A DNA stretch of 12,719 bases from Fibrobacter succinogenes (GTDB taxonomy: Bacteria > Fibrobacterota > Fibrobacteria > Fibrobacterales > CADBQJ01), in NCBI GenBank assembly GCA_902796785.1, contig CADBQJ010000254.1:1-12719 (forward strand), written 5' to 3'. Both the position numbers and the translations under genes were made by a program. Under the pieces are notes generated by a model. It saw only the letters and a list, made by a program, of their open reading frames with translations. It was not told the origin of the DNA and ran no database searches. Below, piece by piece: positions 6,309-12,719 of this stretch (within the stretch, counting starts at the first letter, position 1; each line of letters starts with the position of its first letter).

Positions 6309-7193
6309 ATGAACACGCGGGCGCAGCAGAAGGCGTTGACCGTCCAGGACAACCTCCGCTCCCTTCCGGGGCTGCCGCCCGTCCTGCAGCGCGTCCGCGA
6401 CCTGCGCGACGGCGACCGCGCGGAGATCGACCTGGTCTGCAGCCTCTACCGCGCCGACGCGGAGGCCTCGCGCGAACTCCTGCGGATCGTCAACAGCTCC
6501 TACTACGGCGTGCCCCGCACGGTGACCACGGTCAAGTCCGCCGTCGAGCTCCTCGGCGCGGACGCGTTCCGGAGCGCGGCGTTCCTGCAGCACGTCTTCG
6601 GGTCGTTCCCCCCGGCCGAGGGGGCGAAGACCGTGATCGACCGCGGCGAGTTCTGGCGCCACGCCCTGCTGACGGCCGCGCTGGCCAGGTTCTTCGCCGC
6701 GCGCTCCTCCGCGGGGACGCTCTCGCCCGAGCAGGCGTTCCGCGCCGGGCTGTCGCACGACCTGGGCAAGCTCGTCCTGGAGAACCACTCGCCGGCGGAA
6801 TACGCGCCGGTGGTGGAGATGCGCCGCGCCGACCCGAGCTCCGAGCTGTGGATGTACGAGCGGCTCGAGCTGGGGCTGACCCACGCCTACGTGTCGTCGA
6901 CGCTGCTGGGGCGGTGGGAGGCCGAGGAGCCCGTGCGCCGCGCCGTGGAGTGGCACCACGCCCCCTCGCGCGCCGAAGGGCCCGACGCCCCGGCCGCCGC
7001 GCTGCTGCACTACTGCGACTACCTGGCCCACAGGGCGGAACCGGCGCGCAGGATCGCGATCCCGATTCCGCTGACCGAGCCCGACGCGCCCGCGATGGCG
7101 GGGCTGGAGGGCGACGAGGCCGAGCATCTGGAACTTTCGCGCGCCGAGCTGAACGGGGCGAGCGCGCTGTTCGCCGAACTTTCCGGGGAGTGA
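6309..7193 (+). CDS. HDOD domain protein (signal transduction)
   Basis: HDOD is an HD-related output domain found in regulatory proteins of motility, biofilm and stress signalling. The domain covers about residues 13-215 of 294. It opens with LPGLPPVLQRV (19-29), continues with LLRIVNSSYYGVPR (57-70) and AVELLGADAFR (78-88), and then has WRHAL (His118), GLSHDLGKL (His150-Asp151), LTHAYVS (His192) and EWHH (216-217). The HD pair is kept, although most HDOD proteins have no shown phosphohydrolase activity. No receiver, GGDEF or EAL domain is attached; the C-terminal 80 residues are acidic and Ala-rich and unassigned. The start follows clpP by 9 bases with AGGCGG at suitable distance. Its position between clpP and ftsY does not reveal its signal. 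Confidence 0.92.
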   Translation: MNTRAQQKALTVQDNLRSLPGLPPVLQRVRDLRDGDRAEIDLVCSLYRADAEASRELLRIVNSSYYGVPRTVTTVKSAVELLGADAFRSAAFLQHVFGSFPPAEGAKTVIDRGEFWRHALLTAALARFFAARSSAGTLSPEQAFRAGLSHDLGKLVLENHSPAEYAPVVEMRRADPSSELWMYERLELGLTHAYVSSTLLGRWEAEEPVRRAVEWHHAPSRAEGPDAPAAALLHYCDYLAHRAEPARRIAIPIPLTEPDAPAMAGLEGDEAEHLELSRAELNGASALFAELSGE

Positions 7194-7194
7194 G

Positions 7195-8112
7195 ATGGGC
7201 GTCTTTTCCGCGATCCACGAAGGGCTGAAGAAATCGAGGGACGCGCTTTCCCGCGAGCTCCGGCAGATGTTCGGCGGCGAGCGCCTCACCGAGGAGATGC
7301 TCGAGGAGCTGGAGGAGAGCCTCATCCGCGCCGACGTGGGCGTGGGCCCCGCGCTGAAGATGTCGGACGCGCTGCGCGACCGCGCGCTCGGCCGTCCCGT
7401 CGACCGGAAGACCGCGCGAGCCCTCCTGGCCGAGGTGGCCATGGAGATGCTGCCCGAGCCGTCGGAGCCCGCGTTCGCCGAGCCGCTGCACGTGGTGCTG
7501 GTGATCGGGGTGAACGGCGCGGGCAAGACCACGACCATCGGGAAGCTGGCGCGCCGCTACGCCGCCATGGGCCGCAAGGTGATGCTCGCCGCGGGCGACA
7601 CCTTCCGCGCCGCCGCCATCGAGCAGCTGGAGGAGTGGGCGAAGCGCTCCGGCGCCGACATCGTGAAGCACCACCTGGGCTCCGACTCCGCCGCGGTTGC
7701 CTTCGACGCCTACAACGCCGCGAAGGCGCGCGGCTGCGACACGCTGCTGGTCGACACGGCGGGGCGCCTGCACAACAAGGCGAACCTGATGGAGGAGCTG
7801 GCGAAGATCGTCCGCGTCCTCCGCAGGAACGACCCCGCGCTTCCGCACGAGACGCTTCTCGTGGTCGACGGCGCCACCGGGCAGAACGCCGTGGCGCAGA
7901 TCAAGTCGTTCAACCGCGACATCCCGCTCACGGGGCTCGTGGTCACCAAGCTCGACGGCTCCGCGCGCGGCGGCGCCGTGCTGGCCATGGCGCACGAGCT
8001 CGGCCTGCCGATCCGCTGGGTGGGCGTGGGCGAGGGCATCGACGACCTGGTCCCCTTCTCCAGGAAGGAATACGTGGACGGCCTCTTCCCCGAAGAGGAC
8101 GGGGAGGCCTGA
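7195..8112 (+). CDS. ftsY: signal recognition particle receptor FtsY
   Basis: FtsY is the membrane-associated SRP receptor GTPase that, with Ffh, docks ribosomes making inner-membrane proteins at the Sec translocon. The 305-residue protein consists only of the NG domain: the helical N part (about 1-90), then the P-loop GVNGAGKTTT (105-114), the SRP-specific GDTFRAAA insertion box start (134-141), DTAGR (187-191), TKLDG (251-255) and the closing GVGEGIDDL (277-285). The acidic A domain that precedes this in E. coli FtsY is missing, as in many bacteria; membrane binding would rest on the first amphipathic helix. A good GGGGAG (7185-7190) precedes the ATG, and the HDOD stop is one base upstream. 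The downstream genes all encode exported or membrane proteins, a loose functional match. Confidence 0.98.
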   Translation: MGVFSAIHEGLKKSRDALSRELRQMFGGERLTEEMLEELEESLIRADVGVGPALKMSDALRDRALGRPVDRKTARALLAEVAMEMLPEPSEPAFAEPLHVVLVIGVNGAGKTTTIGKLARRYAAMGRKVMLAAGDTFRAAAIEQLEEWAKRSGADIVKHHLGSDSAAVAFDAYNAAKARGCDTLLVDTAGRLHNKANLMEELAKIVRVLRRNDPALPHETLLVVDGATGQNAVAQIKSFNRDIPLTGLVVTKLDGSARGGAVLAMAHELGLPIRWVGVGEGIDDLVPFSRKEYVDGLFPEEDGEA

Positions 8113-8513
8113 TGCGGCGCCGGACGACGGTCGCCGCGGCCGCGCTCGCGCTCTGCGCGGCGGGCGGAGCGCTCGCCTGGCAGGCGAGCAGACCGCTCCC
8201 CGACGAAGCGGGCTTCGCGGTCTACGCCGAGTTCCGCGCGATCCAGGAGGAGCTGGGCGACTCGTCCCGCGCGGCGCTCGAGGCGCGCGACGCGGTCTAC
8301 GAACGCCACGGCGCCACGCGCCGCTCCTTCCTGCGCTGGATGGAGAAGTGGAAGGAGCGCCCCCTGGAATGGGAGGCGATGCAGACTCGCCTGATCGAGA
8401 CGCTCGACTCGCTGCGCGAGTCCTCCGAACCCGCCCGCGGCCCCGCCGGCGGCCCCGCGCCGCGCGAGCGGATGCGGAACGCCGACCAGGCTCCCCGGAG
8501 GCCCGCGCGATGA
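8112..8513 (+). CDS. small membrane-anchored or exported helical protein, unknown function
   Basis: The 133-residue product starts one base inside the ftsY stop (TGATG) and ends overlapping the next ATG, so it is translationally coupled on both sides. It has a basic MRRR start and a hydrophobic stretch at 6-23 that could be a signal peptide or a single anchor. The middle (about 33-103) is predicted helical and charged, with a Y-x-RHG segment and an SFLRWMEKWKERP segment (about 63-83). The tail is Pro/Gly/Arg-rich and probably disordered. I do not recognise it. The pattern of a hydrophobic leader followed by a short helical domain with a Tyr-rich turn loosely recalls small exported DUF4296-type proteins, but I cannot claim membership. 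Codon use matches the neighbours, so it looks like a real gene. Confidence 0.78.
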   Translation: MRRRTTVAAAALALCAAGGALAWQASRPLPDEAGFAVYAEFRAIQEELGDSSRAALEARDAVYERHGATRRSFLRWMEKWKERPLEWEAMQTRLIETLDSLRESSEPARGPAGGPAPRERMRNADQAPRRPAR

Positions 8514-9019
8514 GGCGCCTCGCGATCGCCCTGGCGCTGCTCGCGGCGCTCTGCTCGGCCGCCCCGGCCGCGGGAACCGGCGGCGTGCGCTGGCGTCCCT
8601 ACGCCGACGCGCTGAAGGAGGCGGGCCGCGCGAAGAAGCTGGTGATGGTGGTTCTCCACGCCAAGTGGTGCGCGCCCTGCCGCGTGATGGCGCGGACCAC
8701 CTGGGTCGACCCCGCCGTGGTGGCGCTGGCCAACCGCGCGGTGGTGCCCGTGGAGTTCGACCTCGACGCCGACGCGGAGCCGATCCGCTGCGGCCCCGAG
8801 ACGCTTCCCCCCTCGGCCTGCGCCTCCCTCTACTGGCGGACGCCCGGGCTTCCGGCGTTCGTGCTGGTGGACCACGAGGGCGAGTTCGTCCACCAGGAGA
8901 TGGGGCTCTTCGGCCCCGAGCTGATGAAGTCGTTCCTCGAGGAGGTCGAGAAGGAGACGCCCGAGATCCTGCGGGAGCTGCGGGCGTGGAAGGATTCCGT
9001 CGCGAGGGCCTCGAAATGA
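8510..9019 (+). CDS. periplasmic thioredoxin-fold protein
   Basis: The 169-residue protein begins with a signal peptide (about 1-22). The thioredoxin fold then has WCAPC (Cys54 and Cys57) after LVMVVLHAK and the cis-proline in GLPAFVLV (Pro115), the layout of the Thioredoxin_7 and DsbD-C-terminal-like group. It probably handles disulfide exchange in the periplasm. Two more cysteines, Cys94 and Cys104, sit in an insertion between the redox site and the cis-proline and could form a second disulfide; this is not usual in plain thioredoxins. A C-terminal charged helix (135-165) follows. GGAGG at 8497-8501 serves the start, which overlaps the preceding stop (ATGA); its own TGA overlaps the next ATG in the same way. 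The partner is unknown; the cysteine-rich lipoprotein at 3501-4004 is a possible but unproven substrate. Confidence 0.9.
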   Translation: MRRLAIALALLAALCSAAPAAGTGGVRWRPYADALKEAGRAKKLVMVVLHAKWCAPCRVMARTTWVDPAVVALANRAVVPVEFDLDADAEPIRCGPETLPPSACASLYWRTPGLPAFVLVDHEGEFVHQEMGLFGPELMKSFLEEVEKETPEILRELRAWKDSVARASK

Positions 9020-10206
9020 CCGCGCTCCTCGTCCTCTGCCTCCTCCTGCTGCTCCACGCCTACGCGCTCTACCCGGTGTCGCTCTACGCGGCCGTGAAGC
9101 TGCGGAAGGCCGACCGCCGCTCCTTCGCCGACGTCCCCGACGACGAGCTGCCGACGGTCTCGGTGATCGTCGCGGCCTACAACGAGGAGTCCGTGCTGGA
9201 GGAGAAGATCCGCAACATCGCCGCGCTGGACTATCCCGCGGGGAAGATCGAGGCGCTGATCGGCTCCGACGGCAGCTCCGACCGCACGGCGGAGATCCTG
9301 CGCGCGCACGAGGGCGAGGTCCGCGGCTTCGTCTTCGACGCCAACCGCGGCAAGGCGGCCGTCCTCGACGACCTGGTGCGCGAGGCGAAGGGCGAGATCC
9401 TCCTCTTCTGCGACGCGAACACCATGCTGCTGCCGAACGCGCCGCGCGAGCTGGCGCGCGCCTTCCGCGACGAAAGGGTCGGCTGCGCCTCGGGCCGGCT
9501 GATGCTCCGCTCGGAGCGGAGCGGCGCGGAGGCGGCGCTCAGCGGCGGCGAAAGCCTCTACTGGAGCGTGGAGAGCGCCGTCAAGTCGCTCGAGGGGGCG
9601 CTGGGGACGCTGATGGGGGCCAACGGCGCGCTCTTCGCGCTGCGCCGCGGATGCTGGACCGAGCTGCCGACGGAGCGCACGGTGATGGACGACTTCTACT
9701 CGACCACGGCGATCCTCCCGAAGGGGTGGCGGAGCGTCTTCGTCCCCACGGCGATCGGGCTGGAGAGCGCCTCGGCCGAGAGCGCCGGCGAGTTCCGCCG
9801 CAAGGTCCGCATCGGCCGCGCCAACTTCAACTACATCCGCAGCTACCTGCCGCTGCTCGACCCGCGCCGCCCGCTGGTCGCCTACGCCTTCTTCGGCCAC
9901 AAGCTGCTGCGCTGGCTCTCGCCGTTCCTGCTGGTCCTCTGCCTGCTCTTCTCCGCCGCGGGGCTCTTCACGGAGGCGGTGCAGTCCCTCTGCGGAATCG
10001 CGCTGGCGCTCCAGCTGCTCTTCCACGCCGCGGCGCTGGCGGGATGGAGCCTGGAGCGGATGGGGCTGCGCTGCGGCCCGCTGCGCGCGCCGTACTATTT
10101 CGACATGATGAACCTCGCGCTGCTCGTCGGATTCCTGCAGTCGTTCCGCTCCACGGGCGGCGGCGGATGGGAGCGGGTCGCGCGCGAAGGAGGGTCCGAT
10201 GGGTAG
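9016..10206 (+). CDS. membrane-bound family 2 glycosyltransferase
   Basis: The 396-residue protein starts with a transmembrane segment (3-27), then a cytoplasmic GT-A domain and C-terminal transmembrane segments (about 286-312, 318-345 and 360-376). GT2 motifs are TVSVIVAAYNEE (47-58), the nucleotide-binding SDGSSDRT (84-91), FCDANTM (131-137) in the place of the DxD, MDDFYS (224-229) with the likely catalytic Asp, and RRKVRIGRAN (261-270) in the place of the QxxRW region. This layout fits synthases that transfer sugar from a nucleotide donor to a growing polysaccharide or lipid, related to PgaC/IcaA-like and cellulose-synthase-like enzymes. No other polysaccharide gene is in the window, so donor and product are unknown. 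It overlaps the thioredoxin gene by 4 nt and the next gene by 8 nt. Confidence 0.92.
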   Translation: MTALLVLCLLLLLHAYALYPVSLYAAVKLRKADRRSFADVPDDELPTVSVIVAAYNEESVLEEKIRNIAALDYPAGKIEALIGSDGSSDRTAEILRAHEGEVRGFVFDANRGKAAVLDDLVREAKGEILLFCDANTMLLPNAPRELARAFRDERVGCASGRLMLRSERSGAEAALSGGESLYWSVESAVKSLEGALGTLMGANGALFALRRGCWTELPTERTVMDDFYSTTAILPKGWRSVFVPTAIGLESASAESAGEFRRKVRIGRANFNYIRSYLPLLDPRRPLVAYAFFGHKLLRWLSPFLLVLCLLFSAAGLFTEAVQSLCGIALALQLLFHAAALAGWSLERMGLRCGPLRAPYYFDMMNLALLVGFLQSFRSTGGGGWERVAREGGSDG

Positions 10207-10666
10207 GACGATCCGCAGTCTGCTCGCCGCCGTCCTGGTCTGCTGCGCCGCCGCGCGCGCCGACGTCGCCTTCTCGGCGACCGCCGGCTCCTTCACCGAG
10301 GTCGGCGACGGCTGGGACGGCTTCAACCACGACTATTCGGCCACGATCTGGCACGTCTTCGACCAGATGGTGCTCTTCGGCGTCACCGCCGGCATGCAGA
10401 TCGACGGCGGGGACCACCAGTTCCCGCTGCTGGCGAGCCTCTACGTCCGGCTTCCCCTCGGGCGCCAGCTGCTGCCCGTGGCGACCGGCGACTTCGGCTG
10501 GGTCTTCGGCGACGGCGCCAACGAGTGCGCGTGGCGCGTGGGCGGCGGGCTCGACCTGAAGCTGGGCGACCGCTCCAGCCTGCTGCTGCTCGCCGGATCG
10601 CAGATGGGGCTCGACGCCCTGCCCACGCGCGCGTACCTGCGCGGCGGGATTCTCCTGGAGTTCTGA
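10199..10666 (+). CDS. small outer-membrane beta-barrel candidate
   Basis: The 155-residue product has a signal peptide with cleavage expected after Ala21 (AARA-DV). The rest alternates polar and hydrophobic residues in stretches separated by Gly/Asp turns (for example WDGFNHDYSATIWHVF and FPLLASLYVRLPLG), and the protein ends in GGILLEF. A C-terminal Phe on an amphipathic last strand is the usual recognition signal for outer-membrane barrel insertion by BamA. The size would suit an eight-stranded barrel. The start has the strongest Shine-Dalgarno of the run (AAGGAGG, 10187-10193) inside the end of the glycosyltransferase gene. I do not recognise a specific family; it might serve the surface or product of the neighbouring glycosyltransferase, but this is inference from position only. 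Confidence 0.75.
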   Translation: MGRTIRSLLAAVLVCCAAARADVAFSATAGSFTEVGDGWDGFNHDYSATIWHVFDQMVLFGVTAGMQIDGGDHQFPLLASLYVRLPLGRQLLPVATGDFGWVFGDGANECAWRVGGGLDLKLGDRSSLLLLAGSQMGLDALPTRAYLRGGILLEF

Positions 10667-11238
10667 TGCCCGGGCCCGTTCCTTCCGCCGCGCTGCGGTG
10701 CTGGACGCCCGACGAGATGCCCGAGTCCGTCCGGGCGCAGGTGCTGGCCTTCATGCGCCAGGCCTGGCCCGAGGGGTTCCGCGGCCCGAATCTGCTGCGC
10801 GCCTGGATCCATCCGCCGCAGGACAACCCGATGCACGTCGTGGCGCTCCTCCCCAACGGCTGCGTGGCCGCGCACGCCTCCGCCCTGCGCCGCGACTTCT
10901 CCGCCTTCGGGCGGAACTGGGCGATCGGCGGGCTCTCCGGCGTCTTCTCCTTCGCGCACGTGCGCGGCATGGGCTACGGCAAGGCGGTGGTCCTGCGCGC
11001 GACGGAGCTTCTCGAGGGGCGCGGGCTCGACGCCGGGCTCTTCTGCTGCGACCACGAAAACGTCGGCTTCTACCGCTCCTGCGGCTGGGAGCTCCTGCCC
11101 GGCCATCCGATCCTCGTCGGAAACCCGCCGGCGCCGGATCCCTCCGCGACGATGTTCCGCGCCTTCTCGCCCGACGGCGCGGAGCTGCGCGACCGCCTGG
11201 CCGGCGGAACGCTCGAGTTCGGCGACTACGTCTGGTGA
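10666..11238 (+). CDS. GNAT-family N-acetyltransferase
   Basis: GNAT enzymes move an acyl group from acyl-CoA to an amine. The 190-residue protein shows the acetyl-CoA pyrophosphate loop as HVRGMGYGKAVV (98-109, R-x-x-G-x-G) preceded by a strand (GLSGVFSF, 89-96), and the motif-B part NVGFYRSCGWELL (132-144), where Tyr136 would be the usual general acid. The N-terminal strand and helix (about 10-34) and the C-terminal strand end are present. Substrate is not evident; the layout recalls enzymes of the aminoglycoside or small-molecule acetyltransferase kind, without proof. ATG overlaps the preceding stop (TGATG). It is the last gene of the plus-strand run, and its stop is one base from the stop of the opposite-strand lipoprotein gene. 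Confidence 0.87.
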   Translation: MPGPVPSAALRCWTPDEMPESVRAQVLAFMRQAWPEGFRGPNLLRAWIHPPQDNPMHVVALLPNGCVAAHASALRRDFSAFGRNWAIGGLSGVFSFAHVRGMGYGKAVVLRATELLEGRGLDAGLFCCDHENVGFYRSCGWELLPGHPILVGNPPAPDPSATMFRAFSPDGAELRDRLAGGTLEFGDYVW

Positions 11239-11239
11239 G

Positions 11240-11797
11240 TCAGGGGCGCGCGGGTTCGCGCGCGTCGACCGTCGCGAAGTCCGCGGGGCAGTCGAACTTC
11301 GCCACCCACGATCCCCATTCGGGGTCCGGTTCCGAGGGCTTCGCGTTCAGCTGGACCCAGCCGCGCGGGTTGAGCCAGCGCACGCTTCCCGGCGGCTGCG
11401 CCTCCGCGAGCGCGGCGCGCTGCAGCTCCGAGACGCTCAGCCTTCCCAGGCCCGCGGTGAGCGAGTCGGGGACGACGTCCCCGCTTCCCAGCACGAGGGT
11501 CCGCGCGGCGTGCAGGCAGGCCTTCCACTCCGCGCCGTCCCAGACGACCGAGGCCACGGGCACGCCCATCGGGCCGTAGAGCTCCATCCGCGAGAAGCCT
11601 TTCTTCGTGTAGAGCGCGCCGTCGAAGGCGCCGGCGTCGTTCCCCGCCTTCCAGCTCAGCAGGAACGGGGTGCGCAGCGAGTCGGCCTCGGCCGCGGAGA
11701 CCTTCGCCGCCTTCGCGGAGGAACCCGCGCAGCCGGCCAGGGCGAAGGCGAGGAACATTGCCGCGAAGGCGGCGAGCACGGGAATGCGTGCGGTCAT
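11240..11797 (-). CDS. LolB-like outer-membrane lipoprotein
   Basis: The 185-residue product starts MTARIPV, has a hydrophobic stretch (5-20) and the lipobox LAGC (Cys23). The segment FSRMELYGPMGVPVASVVWDG (68-88), with a following strand pair (WKACLHAARTLVLGSG, 91-106), matches the half-barrel pattern of LolB/LolA-type lipoprotein-binding folds, where a core strand reads roughly 'R-x-E-L-x-G-P-x-G'. LolB receives lipoproteins from LolA and inserts them in the outer membrane. The match is partial, so 'LolB-like' describes the fold rather than a firm role; an orphan lipoprotein of the DUF4292 kind is the alternative. Its start overlaps the stop of the TPR gene by 4 nt (ATGA), so the two are coupled. 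A TPR gene directly before lolB is also found in Pseudomonas. Confidence 0.8.
   Translation of the reverse strand: MTARIPVLAAFAAMFLAFALAGCAGSSAKAAKVSAAEADSLRTPFLLSWKAGNDAGAFDGALYTKKGFSRMELYGPMGVPVASVVWDGAEWKACLHAARTLVLGSGDVVPDSLTAGLGRLSVSELQRAALAEAQPPGSVRWLNPRGWVQLNAKPSEPDPEWGSWVAKFDCPADFATVDAREPARP
11246..11263. other. perfect GC hairpin at the convergent junction
   Basis: Seven alternating G/C bases (11246-11252) pair with 11257-11263 around a GGTT loop, eight bases after the acetyltransferase stop and within the last codons of the lipoprotein gene. No T-tract follows on either strand, so it does not look like a standard terminator. It may protect or pause the end of the plus-strand transcript. 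Confidence 0.3.
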
Positions 11798-12719
11798 GGC
11801 GCGACGGCCTTCGCGGGGGCGGGGGGAAGCGCGGTCTTTTCGGGCTCGACGGGAACGGGCGCCTCTTCGGGAAGGGCCCGCTCCGGATCCCCCTCGGGGT
11901 GCGGGTCCAGCAGCGTCTTCGCGTGCTCGGGGAAGAGCTCCAGCAGCTTCTTGCGCGTCTGCAGCGCCTCCTCCGTCCGGCCGAGCGACTCCAGCACCTC
12001 GGCCTTGTGCTCGAAGAACTCCACGCGGCGCATCTCCTCGTCGTTCTCGATCGAGAGAAGCAGCTCGAGCGCGGCGGAGTCGTTCCCGAGGCGGTGGAAC
12101 GCCCAGGCCTTGGAGTCGATGTAGGAGGCGTTGGCGGGCTCGATGGCGAGCGCGCGCGTGATCAGCGTGTCGGCGCGCCTCCATTCCGAGGAGTCGCCGT
12201 GGATCAGCAGCGAGTAGCCGAAGTAGTTGAGCGCGATCGAGTTGTTCGGGTCGTGCGCCAGGATCCGCTCGAAGTGGACGCGCGACTCGTCGAACTTCCC
12301 GGTGCGCTCCAGCGCGCTCGCCAGGTCGAAGATGGCCGAGACGGCGACGGGGTCGCGCAGGACCCGCTTCCGCAGCGTCGGGATCGCGGCCCCGAAGAGC
12401 GAGTCGGCCTCGCGCCGGCGCGCGGGATCCTCCTCGATCGAGAAGGCCTGCCGCACCTGCGCGGTGGCCCGCATCTCGTCCACGAACCGCTCGCCCGGGA
12501 AGAGGAGCTCCAGCTCGGCGGCCAGGGCGTAGACGCTGTCGAAGCGGCCCATCGCCGTCAGGATCAGCCCCTCCTGCCGCGGGAACTCCTCGGCCGTGGG
12601 CTGCAGGCGGCGCGCCCGGCGGATGGCCGCCAGCGCGTTTTCGTTGTCGCCCTTGAGCGCGTGGGAGGAGGCGAGGAAGAAGAACGTCGCGGCGTTCCCC
12701 GAGTCGAGCGCGGCGAGCG
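11794..12719 (-). CDS. tetratricopeptide-repeat protein, N-terminus outside the window
   Basis: An ATG at 12552 is not the true start: the frame stays open without a stop to the window edge, and the extra 55 residues (for example NAATFFFLASSHALKGDNENALAA cut at about 20, FFFLASSHALKGDNENA) are themselves a TPR helix pair. The visible 307 residues hold several repeats. The clearest is LNYFGYSLLIHG (108-119 counted from the ATG at 12552) followed by RRADTLITRALAIEP and IDSKAWAFHRLGN (145-157), the typical 'N-x-L-G-Y ... A-x-x-L-I-x-x-A-L ... D-S-x-G-W' series of TPR proteins encoded next to lolB. A further repeat covers 180-210, then a Pro/Glu/Ala-rich tail (215-252) that should be flexible. 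TPRs bind partner proteins; a role in envelope assembly with the downstream lipoprotein is likely but inferred. Stop overlaps the next start by 4 nt. Confidence 0.92.
   Translation of the reverse strand, partial: LAALDSGNAATFFFLASSHALKGDNENALAAIRRARRLQPTAEEFPRQEGLILTAMGRFDSVYALAAELELLFPGERFVDEMRATAQVRQAFSIEEDPARRREADSLFGAAIPTLRKRVLRDPVAVSAIFDLASALERTGKFDESRVHFERILAHDPNNSIALNYFGYSLLIHGDSSEWRRADTLITRALAIEPANASYIDSKAWAFHRLGNDSAALELLLSIENDEEMRRVEFFEHKAEVLESLGRTEEALQTRKKLLELFPEHAKTLLDPHPEGDPERALPEEAPVPVEPEKTALPPAPAKAVAP

Noticed and set aside
5226..7538. 770-codon open frame on the minus strand opposite cysS, clpP, HDOD and ftsY
   Set aside because: It crosses four conserved genes and their junctions, has low-complexity composition, and shows no motif. 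Shadow of codon bias.
12552..12552. ATG at 12552 as the start of the TPR protein
   Set aside because: The frame continues without a stop to the window edge and encodes another TPR helix pair, so the gene is 5'-partial.
1..12719. CRISPR array, insertion sequence, prophage, attachment site, toxin-antitoxin or defence island
   Set aside because: No regularly spaced repeats, no transposase or integrase motifs, no terminal inverted repeats seen, and base composition is even across the coding part.

Overview
The window is strongly GC-rich DNA with G/C-ending codons and tightly packed genes. Signal peptides, lipoboxes, a small outer-membrane-barrel-like protein and a LolB-like lipoprotein point to a Gram-negative (diderm) bacterium. 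The start of a membrane-bound hydrogenase or complex-I-like transporter gene suggests anaerobic energy metabolism. The overall style fits the FCB superphylum, perhaps Fibrobacterota, but there is no rRNA gene to settle this and I treat it as a guess.

Layout. At the left edge (1-364, minus) is the N-terminal part of a proton-pumping subunit of the HyfB/HycC kind. An AT-rich divergent promoter region separates it from a secreted alpha/beta hydrolase (534-1643, plus). A 20-bp perfect palindrome lies over that gene's stop codon, followed by an intrinsic terminator. A 300-nt leader with a GC hairpin then precedes rng (RNase G/E family, 1945-3492) and a small lipoprotein gene (3501-4004). This unit ends in a long-stem terminator with a C-rich loop (4069-4140), with a second UUCG hairpin (4171-4192) close behind.

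From 4288 to 11238, nine plus-strand genes follow with overlaps or gaps of at most 9 nt: cysS, clpP, an HDOD-domain gene, ftsY, a small membrane-anchored protein, a periplasmic thioredoxin-fold protein, a membrane GT2 glycosyltransferase, a small outer-membrane-barrel candidate and a GNAT acetyltransferase. They look like one translationally coupled operon that mixes translation, proteolysis, membrane targeting and envelope functions.

On the right, two minus-strand genes meet this operon head-on with a single base between the stop codons: a TPR protein (11794 to beyond the window end) followed by a LolB-like lipoprotein (11240-11797). A TPR-lolB pair is a known arrangement in other Gram-negative bacteria, so these two probably act in lipoprotein or outer-membrane assembly.

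Most of the window is ordinary housekeeping and envelope biology. I found no phage, CRISPR, transposon, toxin-antitoxin or defence genes. The less ordinary signals are all non-coding: the 20-bp palindrome, the structured rng leader with an overlapping out-of-frame ORF, and a possible small RNA at 4018-4140 whose loop is complementary to Shine-Dalgarno sequences.
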